DNA from: Limanda limanda
Taxonomy: Eukaryota; Chordata; Actinopteri; Pleuronectiformes; Pleuronectidae
Length of the DNA: 64,000 bases
Direction of reading: 5' to 3'
NCBI RefSeq assembly: GCF_963576545.1
Contig: NC_083648.1
Location: 11,014,739-11,078,738 of the forward strand
Part shown: positions 48,061 to 61,340 of the stretch, piece by piece
Position numbering within the stretch: position 1 is the first letter of the stretch
How the letters are laid out: every line of letters starts with the position of its first letter
Position numbers and translations under genes: made by a program
The notes under the pieces: model-generated
Told to the model about the DNA's origin: nothing
Seen by the model: the letters and a program-made list of their open reading frames with translations, nothing else
Databases searched by the model: none

Positions 48061-50600
48061 TACACATGACAGAGGGAGACAGAGAGCGACAGGGAGCACA
48101 CAAAGATTCACACACACACATCCGCGGGCTAACACAAGGGCACAGAGACTCACACACACACATGCCCAGTGTGTCACTTCCTCATCTCCTGCTGCTCTGT
48201 CCTTAAACCTCTTCACCCTCCGTGCAGGGAGTAGACACTCTGCTCTTTTCTCTTTGTCATGGTAATAACACTAAGCCTAACTGTCCCCCACTTTGCCTGT
48301 CAACTTGCGTTTATTTTGTTTTCCTTTTTTCTTTTCTTTCTCCGGCATGTACTGTCAGGTTTCTTGGGGTACGTTTAAGTCCCTCCCTGCATCACTCACC
48401 GCTCCTGGAACCAATTATATTATCCGGCCAGCCCTTCCAATTCCATCACAGGGAATGACAGAGGGAATCTGCATGTATTCTCTGCGCCAGCAGCATCACA
48501 CCTTTACTAACCTATTCTTAAGATCCCACTCAAGAGATTTTCATCCCCCGCTCTGCTATTCTCTTCCCCCTCTCAGACTCTTCTCTGCGCAGTTTCTCAT
48601 TCTTTCCATGAAGCCTCCCCTGACAGTGTGAATAAGGATCTTGTTGTTCGCAACACCAACATACTGCTGTGTGACACATTATCCGGTGTAGTCTGCCTTT
48701 GCTGCAGGATGCTTGCCTCACAGCCTAGCCACACCATTGTCTGAGCTTTCACCTCACCCCTGGCTATCGGCTGTGCTCTGGCTTAGGGCTTATCCTTAGG
48801 CCTCTGCAGAGATGCCGGGCCAATGAACACTAACAACTTTCCCTTTGTTTGCTATGTGAACCTCTCTACAACCGCACTGGCACATTTACGACTGTTATCT
48901 ACCTCTAATACTGAGATTATTCTGTCTGTCTATTACGGGCCGATCAATACATTGCATTCTACTTTAGTAAAAGCCTCAAAATTCAATGCGCGAGCTGTTC
49001 TAAACAATTCACCACGCGTTTCTCCTGCAGAAAACACTTGTATCTGACACAGCACCTGCTGTTTCTGTTATACTATGAAGCGCTGCATTACGTTTTGTTG
49101 GATTTGCTGCTGAGCAACCATGTGAAATGAGTCACATCTGTTGTATACAATATGATCAGCTGATTATGGTTAATGTAGCCGACAGCATTGTTTCAAGATT
49201 ACCCTCGCCTCGACCAATGCTCAGCTAAACTGACAAAGGATCCCTTCACAGCTCCACCCTTGCGTACGAGCCTGGCTGCATTCAAGAGCATCGGTGAGTG
49301 ATGTTGTACAATATGTTTCTGGCTTGCATGCGGGTTCCAGTCCATCTCAAACGTACTGGGCCAGTCGAACTCTTACTCAGCAAACGCAATAATGGTCTTT
49401 CCCCAAACGGTTGCCTCAAAGATAGAAACACATCCCCAGACCATCAAAACATCTATCTATACCAGGCCGTATAAGTATAAGTTGAAAGCCAAAATGCCAG
49501 AGCGGAATGTAATTCTGACATGATGTATTCTAGCTACGTCTTTGATCCATCCTCCACGCCTCACCTCTACCACCAACCACTGGCACAGGCATGATCTGCT
49601 TGTGAACAAAATGGTGAAAGAACAAGTGCATCTCTTTCCCTCCTAGGGTCTGTATACAGTATGGTATAAATTAATTAGAAGCAAGATGAAAAGGGACTCT
49701 TTGGGTTGGTCCACATATAGTTCAGCTCTTGGGATTAGTGCAGTCGACTATGCCATCTCTGAAACAAGCCCCCCCCTCTCATTAGTGCATTCACTGTTAT
49801 CGATATTAGATCAAATTAGATCACGGGGAGATGGAACAACTTAAACAATCAAAAAAAAATAACTTTTCCTACAGAATTCCCACAGGATCCCAAACTATAT
49901 GAGCAGATTTCACCCAACAATCTCAATTATGGACAGAAACTAATTCAAAAAAGATGGAAAATCCTTTCAACAATTACAAAAAAAAAAGAAAAGATTTAAA
50001 CCTGCTTTCCTTTATTTCAATGGAAGAATGGTTGAACACCAGTATGAAGCATTTGGACCTGACGTCACCAGGACATAGATGCTGAAACACAGCAGCCCTG
50101 AGCGGAGACAGACCCTGCTCCAGTTCTTCCTCCGTCAGGTGGCTTCCCTTTGATCTGGAGCCGGGGGGCTTATTCCCCCTATAACACGTAAGGGGAGATA
50201 AATTAGACCCTGATAATTACCGCGGCATTTGTGCGAGCAGCAACCTGGTGAAAGTGTTTCTGCAGCATTCCTTCCCCATGGAACACAATGCCCTGAGTAA
50301 AAGGCACATTTTCTTTTTACAAAATCATCAAACTGACCACGTTTATATGCTACACACTAATTAAGCATCGCCCCCAGGAAAGGAGCGGTTAAAAATGTAC
50401 ATGTTTTATTGATTTTTAAAAGTTCTGGGTCAATATTATCATAAATTTCTCAACATTTTTGTAGGAGATAAACTTTATATCGTATATTTGTACACATATG
50501 AATGTCAGTAATATATTTAAAGGGAAAAAGGCAACAGCGCTGCACATCTCTTTACTCAAGAGAGAGGGGGCTTATCTCCAGCTCTATTTAAAGCGCCCAC
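48060..50600. other. Intergenic DNA with several complex segments
   Basis: Includes short CA tracts near 48110-48160 and a homeodomain-rich segment at about 50180-50300 (GATAAATTAGACC, CTGATAATTACCGCGG). No coding exon recognised. Confidence 0.35.
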
Positions 50601-53600
50601 ATTTTACACTTAACCTGTTTTTCATTCGACTTTTTGACATCAATAAGAAGATGTATTTAAGGTTTTAAGCACCAAAGCCCATTTCCCATCGGTTTCACAT
50701 CTCCTCCCTCCCACTTCTGTGTGGAGCTCTAGCGAGAACAGGTCGCTCAGCCGATCTGCTGATTTCCATTATTTTCTGATGTGATGCACAGCCAGCCCGA
50801 CCACAGGCAGCAGACTGTAAACCTGCTGAAACTCACCGGCAAACACAAAGGGCAGCGGTCAGTCACAGCTCAAATGAACCAAACACATGGTCAAATTCAG
50901 GCTAAAAATGCTCTGGCTGGAGTGTTGGGCCTGGTTTGTAGTGCAGAACCCCGGGATCATCTGGCAGTGATGGGGTGGCTGTCTCTGTGGGTGAGGGGGT
51001 CCAGGTCCAATGCAGGATTGGCAGATTCCACTGCCCTTACCTCCAGCTCACTCCCCTCAACGTTAGCTGTTAGCCACACTGATTGTAAGCAATACAAAGG
51101 AACATTTATATTTTTCTTACATCTTGCAGAGTTTCATCTGTCAGCGGCTCTTGATCAAATCAAATCCAACGCCCTCACACCAGCCCTGCTTTCCAAACCA
51201 CCAGCGAGAGTAAACCGACACTGATTGAATGAACAAAAGATGAGTATCTTCCCATCTGAATCACAGGATGAATCAAACCCTAACCCTTTAATACAAATCA
51301 CACAGTATCTCCTGAGAAATGATGACACAGCATGTCCTGGTTATACCAACAAAAGTCTGTGGTCACTGCATGACAGAAACATGAGATGCACTTCCTCCTA
51401 AAACGTGACAAATGTAATATTATCCGAGTGAAATACTTTAAATAGATTTGATTTGCTAATCCCTAATATCATGGAGCAAGATGCAAGATGAAAAGCAACT
51501 GACTCTATGGGGACATCAACGTGCAGCACTTACCTCCCTCAGTCTCATTTTCTACTCCTTTTCAATTCAATTAAAATGTGCTTTAGTGTCATGTCCTCTT
51601 TCTCATGTATTTCCAGTTGCAGTCGAGAATAACAGAGAACAGAAGACTAATGAATCCACAGCCATGGAAACAAAGGATGATTTTGTCCTTTTAATCCAGG
51701 GCTGAGGTCAGAAAGTCAAAAATCTCTTTTCCCAACCATTATCCCTTAACCCCAATGGATATAAGTCATGAAATCAATGAAAGATGTTAAGGGGAATTCA
51801 TAAGGAGTTGGTAAAAGAGAGTTGTGGTGCTAAGAGAGTCCAAATGCTCTTACACTAAGCCCTTCTTTTTTTTGTAAACCAACGAAAAGATAACAAACTA
51901 CAATTCAGGTCAGGTTCCCCGTCCAAAACAGAAGGGGCCACTGAATCAGCATTCATGCATATAGTATTTTGTTATTGATGATGATGGTTTGAGAAAGAAA
52001 TTCAATATGCCTGCTCTTCAACGTTACTTCTAACTGGACAGATATGAAAGAGGAGAAATCTGTATTTATGGTTTGGAGCTCAGCCAATCGTGCAAGGATT
52101 TCCATAAGTTTTGGATCGTGCCACAAGCATAAAACAGCTGCTCTGTTGTTTTTACATTTAAATGGGTCTGCCTTCGTGCAACTTTGGTGTTGCATCACTC
52201 TAAATGTTGGAATTACCCACTTTCCTTTTTGTAAAGAATGCTCCAGTGCTTCCTAAAGGAGATGGGAAGCACCAAAGCCACTTTCCTTAGAGAATCCCAG
52301 CAGCTCTTAGGCTGAGGATTGGATCAACATAAAAAAATATTCAATCAGATAAAGTTTTCAACTTTAACTCCATGCAAAGAATGTTTTTTCCGTTTCATTA
52401 ATATTTTCTGAAGGTGGAGCAAATCCATTATTTCTAGTTTTCCTAAATTACAAAGAAGAGTTTTCTTTCTTAACTTAATGGGAATATTCTACCCAGCTCA
52501 ACCTAAGATGTTTAAACCTGTGCTAACCATTTTTAAGTTTAGACTTGATTTAATTGATTATTTTAAGTTGTGTCAAAAAAATTAGATTGTTTTAATTCAT
52601 TCATTTTGTTTATCTGACTGTTATCCCAATAATCGTTTACATATCAATGCACTTATACACATTCGATAAACGAAAAAGAAGCACGAAGAAGAAAAATCTT
52701 ACATTGTTTGCCGTTCATTCAAAACAAATAAAGAATATTTTCTTTCTTTTTCCTTTGACAAATCACTTTTCAAATGAGATATTAATCAATAGCCATCGTC
52801 ATATCATAAATATTTGAAAATCATTGTCCAGAGAATTCCACAGTTTCACTGCAGAAACCGCACATTAACGCTTGAATGTTGTGCGTGCATATGGCCGTTT
52901 GAAATTATGCTTGATCTAGGATCCGTGTCAGTGAATATTAATGTCAACAGCTTCTGTAGATTTTCCGTATAGAACTCACATCTATTAAATATAAGCCAAC
53001 AAATTCTTTAAGAACCACAAGAATAAGTGAACAATACCGAAATATGAAGTGACGTAACTTCTAAAGTCTCCTTTGCTTTGCACAGACCTGCTGCAAAAAC
53101 GTCTATTCAACCACAGCCCAGCTATGCATCCGTCTCCTTACCTCCCTCACTATCAACCAGTTAACTTTGCAGTCTTGCCCAACACTGTCAGCCCAGTGGG
53201 AGTTAATTGCTACCTGACTGATGCCAAAACGTCCTGCTTGACTCCCTGTCTCACATTCTTTGACACCACTTAAAGGGGAAAGCTATCGACCTCATATATC
53301 ACATGCAATGTTTCAATGCATTTTCAAAGACACGTAGGTAGGCATCACATGGTACACTGTACTTTCATCTCCTCTCTAGCTGCTATTGCAATCGGACAAG
53401 GCTTTGCCCACATAATCATTTGCTTTGATATGGATGTGGTTCCACAGAGATTTGTGTATCATCAATTCTTTTTATGTTGTATTGCTCTGCTGCTTGACAT
53501 GGGTTTACTCTGACTGCAAAAGTGATGCCTAGCTTCAGACAAATTTCATAATAAAGTTTCTTATTTTCTCTTTCAAAGTTTCTGACGTATGATTCCATAA

Positions 53601-54460
53601 GCCTGATTGATATTCAAGGTTCTCTTCAGTTTCGGCTGAAAGCTGGTCCTATATAATTAGTCTAATTGTACTTTTAAGAGCAAGGGAGCTGTCAAATACA
53701 TCCACGCAGGATAATGCACATATTGGCGAGACAGGAGCCCTCTATTGTTGTTCGGTGACACCTGCGATTACCTTTTTACAGACCAGGCATAATTAGTTAC
53801 TCAAAGAACGACAAAGAAGGGAAATATTCATAATTTCTTATTTTTAATTTATTTATCCTGGCTTATTATGTATTATAAGTTGTTGTTGTGTTGGTGCTGT
53901 GTGCAGTTATTGTACGGCACCTTCGCATAAAATGAAACAAACCAGATGAATTCATCTAGCAGAGAAAGATGAACAAATACAGTGTGGAATGAAAAGCAAT
54001 GGAGGTGTGATGCATGATATCCCGATCAGGCAATGCTAACCTTTTTATATAAACATAATGTAATGACATTTCGTAATGACGCCCTTACGATATAATTTAT
54101 CCTTTGTGATGACAAATGATGGTTTATCTAAATAAGATATAGATCATGTCTCTGGTTTAAAAGTTAATGTATAATCACACATGATGAGGTCATTCCTACA
54201 CCATATTATCACAAATATAAGCTTAAGGTTGTGTGTATTGTCGTACAGGTTCCAGAGATACCAGGAAAAAAAATCATTTTGGAACAATTGAGGATTTGTT
54301 GAGTGATTTAATATATCATATTATTACATTCAATGTTTCTGGAGCTCTGTTATTTGTTGAGATATCTTGAAAAATTAGTTTTTCAGACCATATTCTGGTT
54401 GACCTTGACTCTGACCTTTGACCAATCACCCCCAAAAGATAAACATCTTGAGATATCCTG
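50600..54460. other. Intergenic DNA without recognised genes
   Basis: Alternates AT-rich and balanced segments. The longest plus-strand frame (50781-51224) matches nothing I know and has no splice context. Confidence 0.4.
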
Positions 54461-54462
54461 CA

Positions 54463-54540
54463 GACACACACACACACAACACTCACACACTCTCTCACAC
54501 ACACACACACTGTCCCACACACACACATCCACACACACTT
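54463..54540. repeat. Interrupted CA microsatellite
   Basis: ACAC runs broken by ACTCACACACTCTCTC and TGTCCC. Typical decayed microsatellite. Confidence 0.9.
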
Positions 54541-57500
54541 CGATGAAAAAATACCCACTTGTGCAACTACGTTGATGCGCAGGGGGATAGAACCAGTCTT
54601 ATGTTCTTGAAGACATATTTACATATTTATTTCTGAATGTTGGAAGAATGTTATTCACTTCACAACACCCCAGATAAAAAGCAGAAAGAGAAGCAACCAC
54701 CCGGCAGCTCTGCGGCAAACAGGTCGTCAACAATCCTCCTGTTTCTGGAGTTTCACTCAACTGAAGCTTTTCTGGGACGATGTTAAAGCAGCGTTTGTGC
54801 TGTGATGTATCTATGAAACATCGAGGAGACAAAGCAAAGAAGAAGAAAAACGCTCGCTTACAGCAAGTAAATGAGCTCCCGGCTGCGGGTAGGAAAGCAT
54901 CTACACGTGTTGCTTGGATACGTTCCCATGGTTGTTTCATTTATTTTTGAATGCGGCAACTTAATGTTCGTTTTTTTGTCTCTTGAACGCATCTCCTGAC
55001 AAGTTAAAACAACAAGTCGACCTGCTTTGACGCACAGGTCTGCACAACACGCTGAGATTTGGGAATAGTGCGCATCAGCCCATCTACAAGGCTGCAGGCA
55101 CAACAGCCCTCCCTCAATACCATGGCAGAGACATTTACATGAATCATTAGTCAAAAACCCGCCCCCTGGTGTTGGAGCAGTGGTTTGAGACTGTTTCTAA
55201 TTCTAATCAGGTGAAATACTGACCTACCTGCTGAGAGTTAAAGGAAATATTTATCTCTTTAAATCTTTGTATGCACATAATTTAGTCTAACACGGCTTAT
55301 TCTACGTATCATGCTGTCATACAAATGTTAATTCACTGATATGTTATTGCATTGAGTCTATTTAGTTCCATAGTTTGCACTCATGTGTGTAAATAAGGGC
55401 TTTAACTATAATATCATTGATAAGAATATAATGAATTTGCACATTTCCATCAACACAAACTAAATATTATGAGCTTCATACCGTTTAAGGGTTCATGCTG
55501 TTGTACTGAATTGCAGCAGATTGCGCAGACATTGTTAATAAAATGTTGACAGACAGTTTTTATATCAACATCTCTGTCTGTAGTAATGATTTCCTAACTG
55601 TATGTGATTGAGCCGTTTAATTTGGGATCATTTTTAATGGGGAGAGGTGCCGAGGGCTGACGGAGGTGTTGACTGAAGCTGGCTTGCTCCGGCAGCGTGG
55701 TGCTGCCGGTTGCACAGCAGCCGATTGTGTATTGATCATGAAGCGAAAAGCTTGTTTGTGGTTCGTGTTGTCATGACAAGTTCAGAGCCAGCTGTCCTGA
55801 CAGCATGTGGCAAAACAGGATCCTGGTGAGACTTACAAGTCTGATGTAAATACACACACACACTTACACGTTCAGGCTCCCAGATTCAGCAGGAGCCGCT
55901 CGCCGCTCAGGTCACTGACAGTTCAGGCTCCCAGATTTCTGTTGCAACAGCGTGAAGAGTCTGCTTCCGCTGAGAGAGGAGATGCAGATCGACACTACAG
56001 AGCGCGGCAGGAGCAATCTTATTTATATTCAGTGTATAGATTTACCCTGACTCATCAGGGTGCAGGAGGAAGTATTAAAAGTGCTTCTGCATAAAGAAAT
56101 TCATGCATTCTGTCAACAATAAGCAAATCAATTATTTTACATACGACAGTTTCAAACAGAAACCTTTGTGTTAGTATACAGACTTGACACAATGCTTACA
56201 TTTGTGTTCATCCTTTCAAACGCATCCACATGAGATATCAATCAGATGTCAGTGAGCGCGGCTTCATGTGTGCATTATATTTCTTTAACAACCACACGAA
56301 ACAGATGCAAGGTCACCAGCTCCGTACAGAACAATGTGGTTTCTCTATTGACTTTGCATACGGCGCTGTCTGTCTGCTGCCTTGTTCTCGGTGAGATGAA
56401 ATAACGCGGCCACACCAGCAGTTTTTCTTGATGCCGCAGTAGAAGAAAAAAAGATTCACAGCTGTGTGTGTTTAAGTGTCTATTAATTCCAGCCATGACT
56501 GCTGCTGGAGGATGGAACATCTGGCCCCAGACTCTCCTGACTAACGTGTATGTTGTGAGAAAGAAGGAAAGGAAGGACAGCCGTGCTCAGATGCTCTTTG
56601 TGTCAGTGATTTTTATTTCCTCTATCATCGCCGGTGCTACATTTCCCCCAATTCTGCCAGAAACATCACATCTTAAGAGGAAGGGCAGGGAACATATTTC
56701 ATGTCTGAACAGTCCACTTAGGACTGTTTCCTGGGATTCCTCAAGGACTTTACAGGTAGTCCATTTTTTTCTGGGGTTTAGTGCTCGGTCTGCGCTTCAG
56801 CTGACATGAAAAATTAAAGGAACGGATCCTGCATAAAAAAGCTGTGACTTACAATATGTTGAACCTCTTGTGGAGATCCTTTTTCCAAGAGCAGTAACTC
56901 ACTACGCGACGCCGTTGAAGCCTGGGTTTAATAACTCAGGCCTCATCAGCCAAAACGGACTTAGAGCAACATATGAGCCATTAGTGATGTATTTGAAGAT
57001 TAGCCTTGAAGATGCTTCCCAGTTCCTGCCTATGAAGCCCGCTCCTCTGGGGGGCAGTAGAGGCATCAACACTCCCTTTCATGGCATCCTGCAGCAGGAA
57101 AGGGGGCAAGGTCAGAGGGGATTTGAGCTTGGCTCGCCAACACATGTTTCTTTGCTTGCCCAGTCTCGCTCAAGGCACAGATTATCACCATTCACCAGCT
57201 CCTGTTACCGGCTGTGGCCCGCGTGCCACGCCAGATCTTGATTGGCGTATCAGGAGACTCTCCTTTCCCTACCTGTCCTTCCTTATTTATGCAACCGAAG
57301 CCCCGTCTCCACTTCACGTCACTGGCAGAAATATACACAAACATCAAGACACGGCTCTGAGAGGATTTACACTCAAAATATACATCCGCAAAGCAGAGCT
57401 GGAAGACGTTTAAAGAGCTTTAGCTTGAAATGCTTCACCTGTGTAGGCTGCACGATTATCCTTTACCTCCTATTTTTATTGTGCCACTTCAGCAACTCAA

Positions 57501-58480
57501 ATAAAAATGCCAGTGTCGTTTGTTTATATTGTAATTCTGCTCTTTTGGGAGCCATTTTCTCACTGTTCGTTATGTGATGTCGAGCTTGGCCTTCATGCGG
57601 ACACTGCTTTAAGGACACTGTGCGTGATGAAAGATTAATAAAGCTTTGGGATTTCTTGCAGTTTCCTTTGGCGGCACATCCTCTGCATGTCCCACATTTG
57701 TTTCGATTGAACAGTTGTATCATAAACACAATGAGGGCTCTCTGTAAACTGGTGGCGTGTGGCTGGGCTGGGCTGATGATTTGGGAGAGAAAGGAAGCGT
57801 CAGGCAGAGCGTGACTGAGAGAGAAATCTTCCAGTGAGTGGCAAATAAAAAGGAATTGAATTACGTTTCTGGGGAGTGCACACTGTGAATAGAAAATATG
57901 TGGAATGGAAATGTCACCACTGATTTGCAAAATTAGTTTTTTCCACATATTTGAAACAAAGTACATATTACGATTGTGAGATATTTTATTTTACGCGGCG
58001 TATCAAAGTAAAATATAACTCTTTATACTTTTTTACTAAACAACATTTATTTGATAGCTGACGGTGACAATTTTAAAAGCCATATGAAAAACAATGCATT
58101 GTTATAAGATTAAGCCGTCTGGATTAATTCCACTGCAACGGAATAATACATACTATATTTGTGATTTAATATTTATACATAACAATAATAGTAAAATATA
58201 ATACCATCAATACATATAACAATGACAGATCCCATTACTTGTGTTTTTTTTTGCTAATACTTTTTTTGCTTACGTAAGTTTTGAATACAGGTAAGTATTT
58301 TTTTGGAATTGCCACTTTTATGAATATTACTTCCCCAACTTTTCTTTGAAAAAACCAACCAACATGTAAACTCCATTGATACTCACACAGACAGTGTCCC
58401 TTGCACAACTCTCTCCTAGTAGATACAAAACAAAAACCCATCAAACAGTCATTGTTTTATACATTTCCCTGAGTCTCTGG
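54541..58480. other. Intergenic DNA with complex segments
   Basis: A perfect 8-bp-stem hairpin with a 5-nt loop lies at 55689-55709 (CCGGCAGC and GCTGCCGG). A 17-bp direct repeat, GTTCAGGCTCCCAGATT, occurs at 55870-55886 and 55921-55937. Segments at about 56870-57240 have balanced composition. No coding exon supportable; the 167-codon minus-strand frame at 57463-57966 has no family resemblance. Confidence 0.35.
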
Positions 58481-58483
58481 AGG

Positions 58484-58830
58484 CCTCGGGACGACTTTGC
58501 TCGGAGTCCCAGTATGGCGAGGTCGAAGTCATCCGGCAGTGGCCTCCGTCTGGCATTTTACCCAGAGCACATCCTGTGGGAGCAGGAGCTTTGGAGCCGG
58601 CTGCGCAACCACATCAAACAATGGCTTTTTGTTGTAAACAAAGCCAGGGCAGCTTGCCGGGGGCCCTCTCGATCTCCCTCTCTCTCTTTCCTCCTGCCCG
58701 GATCCAGTGTGCATACTATAATTCTGGACCGTCAGACAAATGTGTGCCAACACTCGCGATTCAATTTGGGTTCGTACACAGAGACCATGAACCTGGAGGC
58801 GCGGTAGAGAGGTTCAGATTCATCGAAAAC
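58484..58830. other. GC-rich non-coding block 5 with FOX/SOX-type motif
   Basis: GGCTTTTTGTTGTAAACAAA, followed by GCC, at about 58624-58646 has a perfect forkhead core TGTAAACA inside a near hairpin (GGCTTT and AAAGCC ends). AACAAAG is also a SOX-type core. An open frame crosses the block but shows no known domain. Candidate enhancer. Confidence 0.3.
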
Positions 58831-59032
58831 AGTAAAGCAAGACGAAACACAGAACTAAAGGATAGTTAAGACTAAATCACCTGAACAGTTTGACTGCATG
58901 GCATTAAACACAATGTCTGCATGGTTGTTTACTGGTGTATGTGTCCACTGCTGTAGCTGCTTTGTCTGAAGGACAGAGTAACAGTATATTAAGCAGTTTA
59001 GGTGCATTTTTTTCCCATCAAACATGCATATA

Positions 59033-59692
59033 TAGGGTTGCCAACTCCCTGAAAAATAAATAAGGGACACCTCATTGGCAGGGCCGGCCGACCCGATTGC
59101 CTTCACCCTTCCTGGGGGGGTGAATTTTTTTAAGCCCCATTTTTTGTGAGTAAAACGATTTTTTAACTGTTTGACCCTGAATTGAATTAGATGCATATTT
59201 TTGAGTGACATGAACACATGAAAAACTAATTATTATCCAACAATTCACTTTAATAATAAACAAAATTAACTGAATAAAATAAGAATCTTTCTTAAACAGA
59301 AACCTGTCTTGCGCACACTGTGCAGTGCGCTTTATAGATATTTCCGCGCACATTTTCCACCCAGGTGTTTGCTTTTATCTTCCACTATCTTCTCCGCGAG
59401 CAACAGCACCTCCTCGACCAATGGGATGAGCTTATTATGTATCATCGTACTCGTGTGTGAATATTCTGTCAGCTCATTGATCCCAGAGCAGGACATTGCC
59501 TGGGAACAAGTTTACCGTAAATGTTCATATAAAGCGCCCTGTTATTCATTCATATGGCATTTTACTGACCATTTTTTAAATCTCACAGTAATACAGGACA
59601 AAGTGCGTCCCTTTTGAGCTCAATACGGGATGGGTGCTTTTGTTTCTAAATACGGGACGATTCCGTTTTTCAAGGGACGGTTGGCAACCCTA
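59033..59692. mobile_element. Non-autonomous hAT-type DNA transposon, 660 bp
   Basis: The left end is TAGGGTTGCCAACTCCCTGA and the right end, on the minus strand, is TAGGGTTGCCAACCGTCCCT with TTGAAAAA; the first 13 bp match perfectly. Imperfect similarity extends further, including GAAAAA and AAGGGAC-like blocks. The flanks TGCATATA (59025-59032) and TGCACATA (59693-59700) match at 7 of 8 bases, the 8-bp target-site duplication of hAT elements. There is no transposase frame, so it is a passenger copy. The near-intact duplication suggests a moderately recent insertion. Confidence 0.8.
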
Positions 59693-60059
59693 TGCACATA
59701 TCACTTACATATGTGCATACATCTGTAGCGTAAGTGTATGATATGATCAAAACTCAATTTAAAGTCAATTATCATATGTAATATTGCCAGAACAGATAGT
59801 CTCAGGTCTCAGTTTTAACTAGATATGTTGAAAGCGTCTTTAGGACAGAACGGATGTCTAGCATGCTACGCTGTGTTGGCACTTTGACCGGTCGAGCTAA
59901 CAAGCCGCGCTCACCATGAAATTACACTTCCCAGGTACCCAGACGTGCTGCACCAAGGTGTCACATTACATTGAAACCCCGTTTCGGGATCAGGAGTGAT
60001 TCAAAACGCTACCAAATGCTGCAATCGGCTGCAACCCCTGCTGTTTCATGTTAGCTCCA

Positions 60060-61340
60060 TTACACCTCACGCTTCCGCCCGCACTTGATCAAAGGTGACA
60101 ACGCAGAATGTTTGCACAGTAGGGCTCGAGCTTTCCCCAGTGATCAACACCACGTTGGCGTCAGAGGAGGGTCCCTCGGCAGAGACCAGTGATCACACTT
60201 TAGCTATGATAATGAAAGATTTAAAACACCCGGCTAATTGAAATTCTAGTGCAGGGCAGCAGCTGGGAAGCATGCGTAGCTATTATCACTATTAATAGTT
60301 TTGATCAGTAAGGGAAACAAGAAAAGGGAAGGGAGGCCCCTCCCTGAGTCCCCGGAGCCCCAGAGACCATCTGAGGCTATTAGCGTCTGTGTTTTTCTAT
60401 TATGGCACCTATGTGTATTTTACTCAAACTGATATTCTTTCAGGAACTCATGCAGAGAAGAATTGGGAGAGCTGGTTAATTGCGAGGTTTGCCGATAATT
60501 GTTTCATTAATTCTTGCCGGCTCTCATTGTTCCTGGCCAGGCACATGGGTCCAAGCCTACGCGGAGCTTGGCAGTAGTTTTTAAACGAAGGGGAAATGGA
60601 ACAACCTGCTTCACTGCCCGCGCTGATCCCCCGGGTTTCAGCTAGTTTTTCTTTCTTCTCTCATACCTCCTGTGTCAAGGGCATTCCCTGTTTCCAGGCT
60701 ACTGGAAACCTGCAGAGGTCAAGCATTGTAAAAGCCAGTGGAGGGGCACAGCAGGGGACTAGATTTACGCTCTCGCTCCATATTATCTTTGACAGAATGG
60801 CCACTGACTTTATTTTGAATAAATACTGCAGCTTTTACAGTCCTGTAGAATATTTTCCCCCAAAGAAAATGTATGTGCCAAAGGTTCTGGAATCATTTGT
60901 TTGGTCTTTGGCAAAAAGGAGGATTAGCATCCTGTTATCATTTATATCCTGAATCTGTTTCATATGAAGTGGAAATATAATGGACTGAATTCTAACCAAG
61001 TATATGTGCATGCTAATCACACTGCTTTGCTATTTGAAATCCACATGCTGCCTGCTGAAGTGGAAAGAGGCTCCTATTGACTCTATTTGAATCCATTGGT
61101 GAGCACATGTTTCAATCCAAACACTGAGAGCTGGGGTTATAAAGTGTGGAGATGGGAAGTTACCATAGGGCAGAGGCCAGTGGCTTTATTGCTATTTGGG
61201 GCACTGCTGTGTGTCTCAGAGTTTGAAAAGTTTGAATTAGATTTGCTTCAGCACCTCTCCAGCTGGGAACTCTGTAAATTGACAGTAAGGAACCTTATCA
61301 AGCGAAAGAAAAGTTAAAGCCTCCAGCATCAGCTCTACAG
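60060..61340. other. Complex non-coding block 6
   Basis: Balanced composition for over 1 kb, with cores such as CTAATTGAAATTC, GGTTAATTGCGAG and GATAATTGTTTCATTAATTC. The frame at 61087-61317 ends shortly before a CAG/GTAGGT donor-like site near 61348 but has no family resemblance and is interrupted first. Candidate conserved block only. Confidence 0.25.

Noticed and set aside
50781..51224. 147-codon plus-strand open frame
   Set aside because: No domain, unusual composition for a fish protein and no splice signals consistent with a gene.
57463..57966. 167-codon minus-strand open frame
   Set aside because: No family resemblance, mixed hydrophobic and random segments, and no promoter or splice context.
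58376..58807. 143-codon plus-strand open frame over a GC-rich block
   Set aside because: GC-rich composition lowers stop frequency; the translation has no known motif. Kept as a candidate enhancer instead.
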